Source: Malurus cyaneus samueli (lineage: Eukaryota > Chordata > Aves > Passeriformes > Maluridae). Taken from it: a DNA stretch of 64,000 nt. The notes beneath the pieces were generated by a model that saw only the letters and a list, made by a program, of their open reading frames with translations, was not told where the DNA came from and did not search any database. Shown in pieces: positions 59,401-64,000 of the stretch; the first letter of the stretch is position 1; every line of letters starts with the position of its first letter. The stretch is taken from positions 75,274,658 through 75,338,657 of the forward strand of contig CM019215.1 of NCBI GenBank assembly GCA_009741485.1, in the 5' to 3' direction. The translations under genes were made by a program, and so were the position numbers.

Positions 59401-61144
59401 ATTATGAAGTAATACGGAGCAATATGTGTGTACACCTGTGACCCCAGCAGCAGGCACTCAGGACTTGCCATTGCTCATGCTTTGAATTATTAAAACCTAC
59501 CTCAGATCAGCCTAGACCTGAAGACAAAACACCCCATAGAAATGGGAGTGCAGCAGGTACATTCCTGGATTCATCTGCCAGCTTGCTTTCACCAGATGGG
59601 AATCAAGCCCATGTTCTTGAAGTTTATTTCATTATTGTGTCCAAGGTATGGTTCACAGGGGTAACGGGAACATTTATTTCTCTCAGTCCTCACTGTAATG
59701 CCAGGGAGGTGCAGCCACTATGAATGAAATGATTCCTTGTTTCAGGTGTTCTCTCCATTTTCCTTGGCACATAATCCACAAGCATTTTTATAATTTCCAC
59801 ACAACTATCATAAATACTCACTTCTAAAGCAAAAATCATCACAGATTTCAGATGAGATACAAATGTTCCGTAAGAGGGAATTGTACTTACCTAAATAATC
59901 ATGAATTAAATTTCCTTTAAAAAATGGAGAATAAGAGAGGATTAGCAGCTACATCCTTAATTCAGACTTTTTTTGTTGGAAAATATGGACTTCCTGCTGC
60001 GAGCTGGTTCTTGAAAGCCATTTTTGAAACAATTAGTGTTCCCAATTTTTGAAACATTCCTCTTTTCTGTGTGCCCACTGGTCGACTGTGTTGCAAATAA
60101 ATATTTGTTGACACATTTTTGTTTCTTCTTTCATATGTATAAAACTTTGCTGATGAGTTTTAGTATAAACCTCCCTTTTCACTGAAATCTCGTCCTTTTT
60201 ATAATTTCAAAACAGCATTTTGTTTCCTGTGCTCCTCTCCATGTCTTGGAGAGCTGAAGAAAAGTGGAAGTGGTGAGGCAGAGACAAGTCACTGCTCCTA
60301 CAGGAAAGGGATTGAGGCTACAGCCTCCTCGTAGCTGTAGCTCCAGGCAGATGGACCTTTCCCTTTCTTCTGTTTTCTGGTGTAAATCACATTCTACAGT
60401 GAGCATGGCAAAATAAATAGATTTGGATTTTAATACTTTTTCAGACCTTTTGGTATGTATTGACAGCCATGGAGCTGAGTGAAACAATTTGTTAAGTAAT
60501 GTACATGGGAATATCATTGTATATTCAGCATTCAGAAGAGTGCTCCTTAATGCACAAAATAACAGGACAAAATAAACTGTGATGACATGCACATAATTGT
60601 CTGCCTGCAGGCAGTTAGTGCAGTAAATAAACTAATTCAGTTCCTATTAGGGCCTTCAACTTACAGCAAGTTTTTAGTTAATTTAATTAATACTCAAATA
60701 ATAGCCTACAGTTAAGCAAATCACATCACACAGAAGCAATACCAACTGGCATTTGTTAATCTATTTGCTGATGCTTATTTAACATCTTTAAAATAATTTT
60801 GGTAAAAACCCATATAAACATAACCACCCCTTGTGGCTATTCTGATTTATCGGGAGTTTTGCTTCAGTGGTCTCCCACAAGCACTTCTTTGAATGACATG
60901 TGTTCCTACTGGAAACTTCTCGATTCTTCTCTTTTACCTGACCACTGCTAGAGTTGGTACCAGCCTTACAAAATTATAGGAACCTGAAAATTTCATATCA
61001 TGTATATTATATTTATGTGATTATTTATTATAATTTCTTAGACAAACCAGTTGTCCGTTGCCCAACTGTTCCTAAAGAGTAGGGAACATGATTGGCTTTT
61101 GTTTTGTGTTATTTTCCATTGGAAAAAAAAAAATCCATAACCAC

Positions 61145-61164
61145 AAAAAAAAAAAAAAAAAAAA
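61145..61164. repeat. Poly(A) run
   Basis: About 20 A after 'CATAACCAC', with a second shorter A run 20 bp upstream. Confidence 0.9.
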
Positions 61165-62755
61165 TTATTTTCTGTTCTGAGCATCACTTTCCCACAATGA
61201 ATTATTATTCACTGCATACATTTACATGTTGCAGCCAACTATATCTTCAATCTTTCACAGAGACTACAATTTCCTACAGCATCTTGTTTTTTGACATTTA
61301 TGACCAAAAAAATACATTGCCAGAGATGATGAAAACCTGCAAGAAGGAACAGCTAGTGCTTGCACTACAAAACCCACTGTAGTTTAAAAAACCTTTTCCA
61401 TATCTGTGGCAACCAGGGAAGTAGTTCTACTTGAAGTAAAAGCCAGATCAGCACTTCAGCAAGGGTTCATTTTTTTTTCTTTACTAACTGATGTACAGCT
61501 TATCTTCCCTGAGATAAGAGATGAGAAGAGATTCTTGACTCAGCATATACACAGAAGTACATTAGACAGGGAGAAAAACTGAAATATATTTGGTAGATTT
61601 CCCTACTTTAGCCTCTCTCTTGCTGTCACAAGCAGTGTGTTGCATTAAAATGATTCCATAAAGAAATGATGGTCTCGTTTTTGACACAGTGTATGCAAGT
61701 ACATACAACACTAATGTACAGAAACTGAAGTTTGGGGAAAATGTAATATGTTAAAGACCAATATCTGTAGACAAAATATCTAAATAGATCAAATCTTTTC
61801 TAATATGATATTGATATTTGTCTCCAGATAGTACGAAATTCTATGTTTCCACTGGAAACAGTCCTGTCAGTTGAAGTATGAAACTTTGTGCTTTCATACA
61901 ATACTTGTATGCACATCTACATATCTATCTCCACAAGAATTTTAGGATCTAAATACTTGACAGAAAACACTGGGACTGCTATTCAAGAATGTGCTGTGTC
62001 CTAATTATGAAAAACATACACACAACTGTGTTACATTCAAATTATATTCCTCTTTTTTTCAGTAAGCACAATGTCTTTGTTGAAGTGTTTTGCCAGACTT
62101 CTTGTGATTTACTTCAATCATCATACAATTATATATATATATGGCTCCATTTAAACATCTGTTGAACTTACTTTTACAGGGTTATATGTATACATACAGC
62201 TTTAGGTATCTAATACTGTATTTAAGACTTTTTTTTTTTTTAGGTCCTTTTGGCAAAATATAGTGTTTACAGTAGCAGCTGAGGCAGCTGCACTGTGTTT
62301 GCTCTGCTGAATAAGATTACTTCAGTGTGAAGACAGAGGCTTTCCTTTTCTGCCTCCCACCCCGCACCAAACTTGCTGTCTCTAACAGCACGCTTTCAGT
62401 GCAGATTTTTCCAGCATGATGAGAGTAGAAAAGGCTAAAGCTACAGGATAAAGAAGCTCCACTGATCTCCAGTGCTACTAACCATGCCTGTTAGTAGTAT
62501 GATGCATGTTCAAGACTCTTGTCTGTCCAAATGCTATGATTTATCTGCTATTTTTCATCTTTCATTACTTTCCATTGTCTTGATGCAATATAACTCTATG
62601 TTCAGCATATCCCCACCCAGCAGAGCCACGCCAGCAGTCTAACAGGGACATCTACACCTTGCACAGTCCCCATATGGGATCAGGTGGTTCCACAGGTTCT
62701 GCAACAGCCCAGCTGGATTCACTGCATGTTTAATTTGACCAGGCATCTCAGTTGT

Positions 62756-63000
62756 TGTCATGGTTTACCCCCAGACAGCTGCCAAGCACCACACAGTCAC
62801 TCTCACTCCCCAGTTACTGAGAGAGGATTGGAGGGGTAAAAGGCAGAAAACTCATGGGTTGAGATAAAAACAGTTTCACAGAGAAAACAAAAGCCATGCA
62901 CACAAGAAAAACAAGATGGGGAGTTAATTCACCCCTTCCCACGGCCAGGCAGATGCTCAGCCATCTCCAGGAGAGCAGGGCCCCATCATGCGTAATTGCT
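62756..63000 (-). mobile_element. Truncated LTR, minus strand, same family as 2799-3381
   Basis: It begins 'TGTCATGGTTTACCCCCAG', the reverse of the LTR terminus. It contains 'AACTCATGGGTTGAGATAAA', the reverse complement of the 3259-3276 U5 motif, and 'GCTCAGCCATCTCCAGG'. It ends 'ATCATGCGTAATTGC', matching the reverse complement of the region near 3145-3165 ('AACTTGTGCATGATG'). Only the R/U5 half remains; the promoter half is missing. Confidence 0.88.
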
Positions 63001-64000
63001 AAAAAATAGCTTTGATTTTTGTTTGTTTGTCTTCTTGTCATGCAAACAAACAAAATTAAAGCATCTCAGGATCTCTCTTGGCTTAAAACACACATGTGAA
63101 TCAACAATTTCTTCTTTCCCTCACTCTCCTTTGTTGTCATGGAAATATTTTGAAAGTATACTTTTGCTGCTTGACCTTAAAGAGAAGCATACATGAAAAA
63201 AGTAATCAGAGTTGCTTTGGTGTTTACATTATCTGCAATAATTTATCTCCACACTTCAAAACACTTGTGACAATGAATTAAATACTAAAAGTTCAAACCC
63301 TAGATCTTTTGTATGTTCTGCATGCACAAAAGCACACAGGTTTGCCAAGACATTATTTCAGTTACTTTAACTAATATTAATGACACAGTACTTATAAAAC
63401 TGAATTTTTCGAGCCAGAAAGGAACAAAGTTGCTGGGATGCATCTAAAACTGTCTTATTGTGGGGATGAAAATAGAGAAAGAAACACCCTGTCATTATTA
63501 TTCTTTTTTTTAAAAAAGTAATATTGGTTATGAACATTTTACTGATGTAAAAGGCAGGGGTTGGAGCAGACATCTCACAGGTTGTTATATTCTTAAGGGA
63601 AGCTGAGAAGAATATCCTTCATTGCTACTTGTTAAATGAAGGACAATGGTAAGAAGGAAGCACGGCACATATTATGCCTCCTGTTCATGAAAGGATTTCA
63701 GTAGAGGTCTTGGAGAGCCTTTGTGAAAGTTCAGTAGACTGAACTGGGAGTACTTGCAACAACATTATATCGTCAGATACCCTAGCTGGATATTTGGTCC
63801 ATTATGTGGAAATTTCAAAACTATTTTAAAGGAAAAGGGAATTAGATTTCCTATTGTTTCATCCCCTCCATCATGCCTTTTAAATATAGCGCTTGTTCTA
63901 AGAAGCCAGAAAAGACAAAAAAAGAACCCCAAAAAAAATGAAAAGAGAGATGAAGACAGGATACTGTCAAACAGACATCAAATAGTGCAACTAAATAAGA
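63001..64000. other. Unique AT-rich spacer to window end
   Basis: No gene is recognised. A short A/C tract lies at about 63915-63940. Confidence 0.6.

Larger units (their letters stand above)
56071..62755. other. Unique AT-rich stretch, 6.7 kb
   Basis: No mobile element or gene is recognised. It holds poly(A) at 56456-56488 and 61145-61164 and a short AT run at 62130-62140. The 137-codon minus-strand frame at 60179-60592 is within chance for this composition and has no domain I know. Confidence 0.6.

Noticed and set aside
60179..60592. 137-codon minus-strand frame with a signal-peptide-like start
   Set aside because: At this GC content about 0.5 frames of this length are expected by chance in the window. 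No domain is recognised and no coding context is visible.
1..64000. tRNA, rRNA or microRNA genes
   Set aside because: No cloverleaf with A and B boxes, no rRNA-like sequence and no hairpin long enough for a microRNA precursor was seen by eye. A covariance-model scan was not possible.

Overview
The window is non-coding vertebrate DNA, almost certainly from a bird and probably a neoavian or passerine. The evidence is AT-rich unique sequence, many decayed CR1 LINE fragments (several with the avian 3' end matching 'CCAACCC...ATTCTATG'), and solo LTRs of bird endogenous retrovirus families that I recognise from memory of neoavian genomes. I find no protein-coding gene, rRNA, tRNA or CRISPR array. 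At this base composition roughly one open frame of about 135 codons is expected by chance in 64 kb on six frames. The longest frames here are about that length, lie in repeats or are low complexity. Whether the window is intergenic or inside a large intron cannot be told from the sequence.

Layout. 1-190: CR1 3' end and an LTR scrap. 814-1482: unusual insertion with inverted LTR-like ends and a 6-bp target duplication. 2799-3381: near-complete solo LTR with TATA box and poly(A) signal, followed by an A-rich tract. 5685-6405: T-rich tract and an internally deleted CR1. 11284-11519: CR1 3' end beside an AT microsatellite. 14756-14820: (TATC)n. 15784-16160, 18451-18861 and 21822-22324: three minus-strand LTRs, the last with a 6-bp target duplication. 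26985-28003: 5' UTR and ORF1 of a CR1, including its esterase-type motif. 28655-28965 and 33790-34008: minus-strand CR1 3' regions. 34470-36140: 1.7-kb CR1 with reverse transcriptase and 3' UTR. 44049-44191: long compound tetranucleotide array. 51091-51660: LTR 5' end next to a CR1 scrap. 53107-53454: plus-strand LTR. 54450-56070: CR1 with endonuclease and reverse transcriptase remnants. 62756-63000: minus-strand LTR. The rest is apparently unique AT-rich DNA with homopolymer runs.

The recognisable mobile elements total about 9 to 10 kb, near 15% of the window by my own count of intervals. All coding parts are broken by stops, frameshifts, deletions or loss of catalytic residues, so none looks mobile today. 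The items most worth a second look are the 814-1482 insertion, the CR1 copy that keeps its 5' end but has lost its 3' end, a pentanucleotide microsatellite born inside a CR1, and one 65-codon protein-like frame at 22815-23012. I did not find a convincing new biological system.
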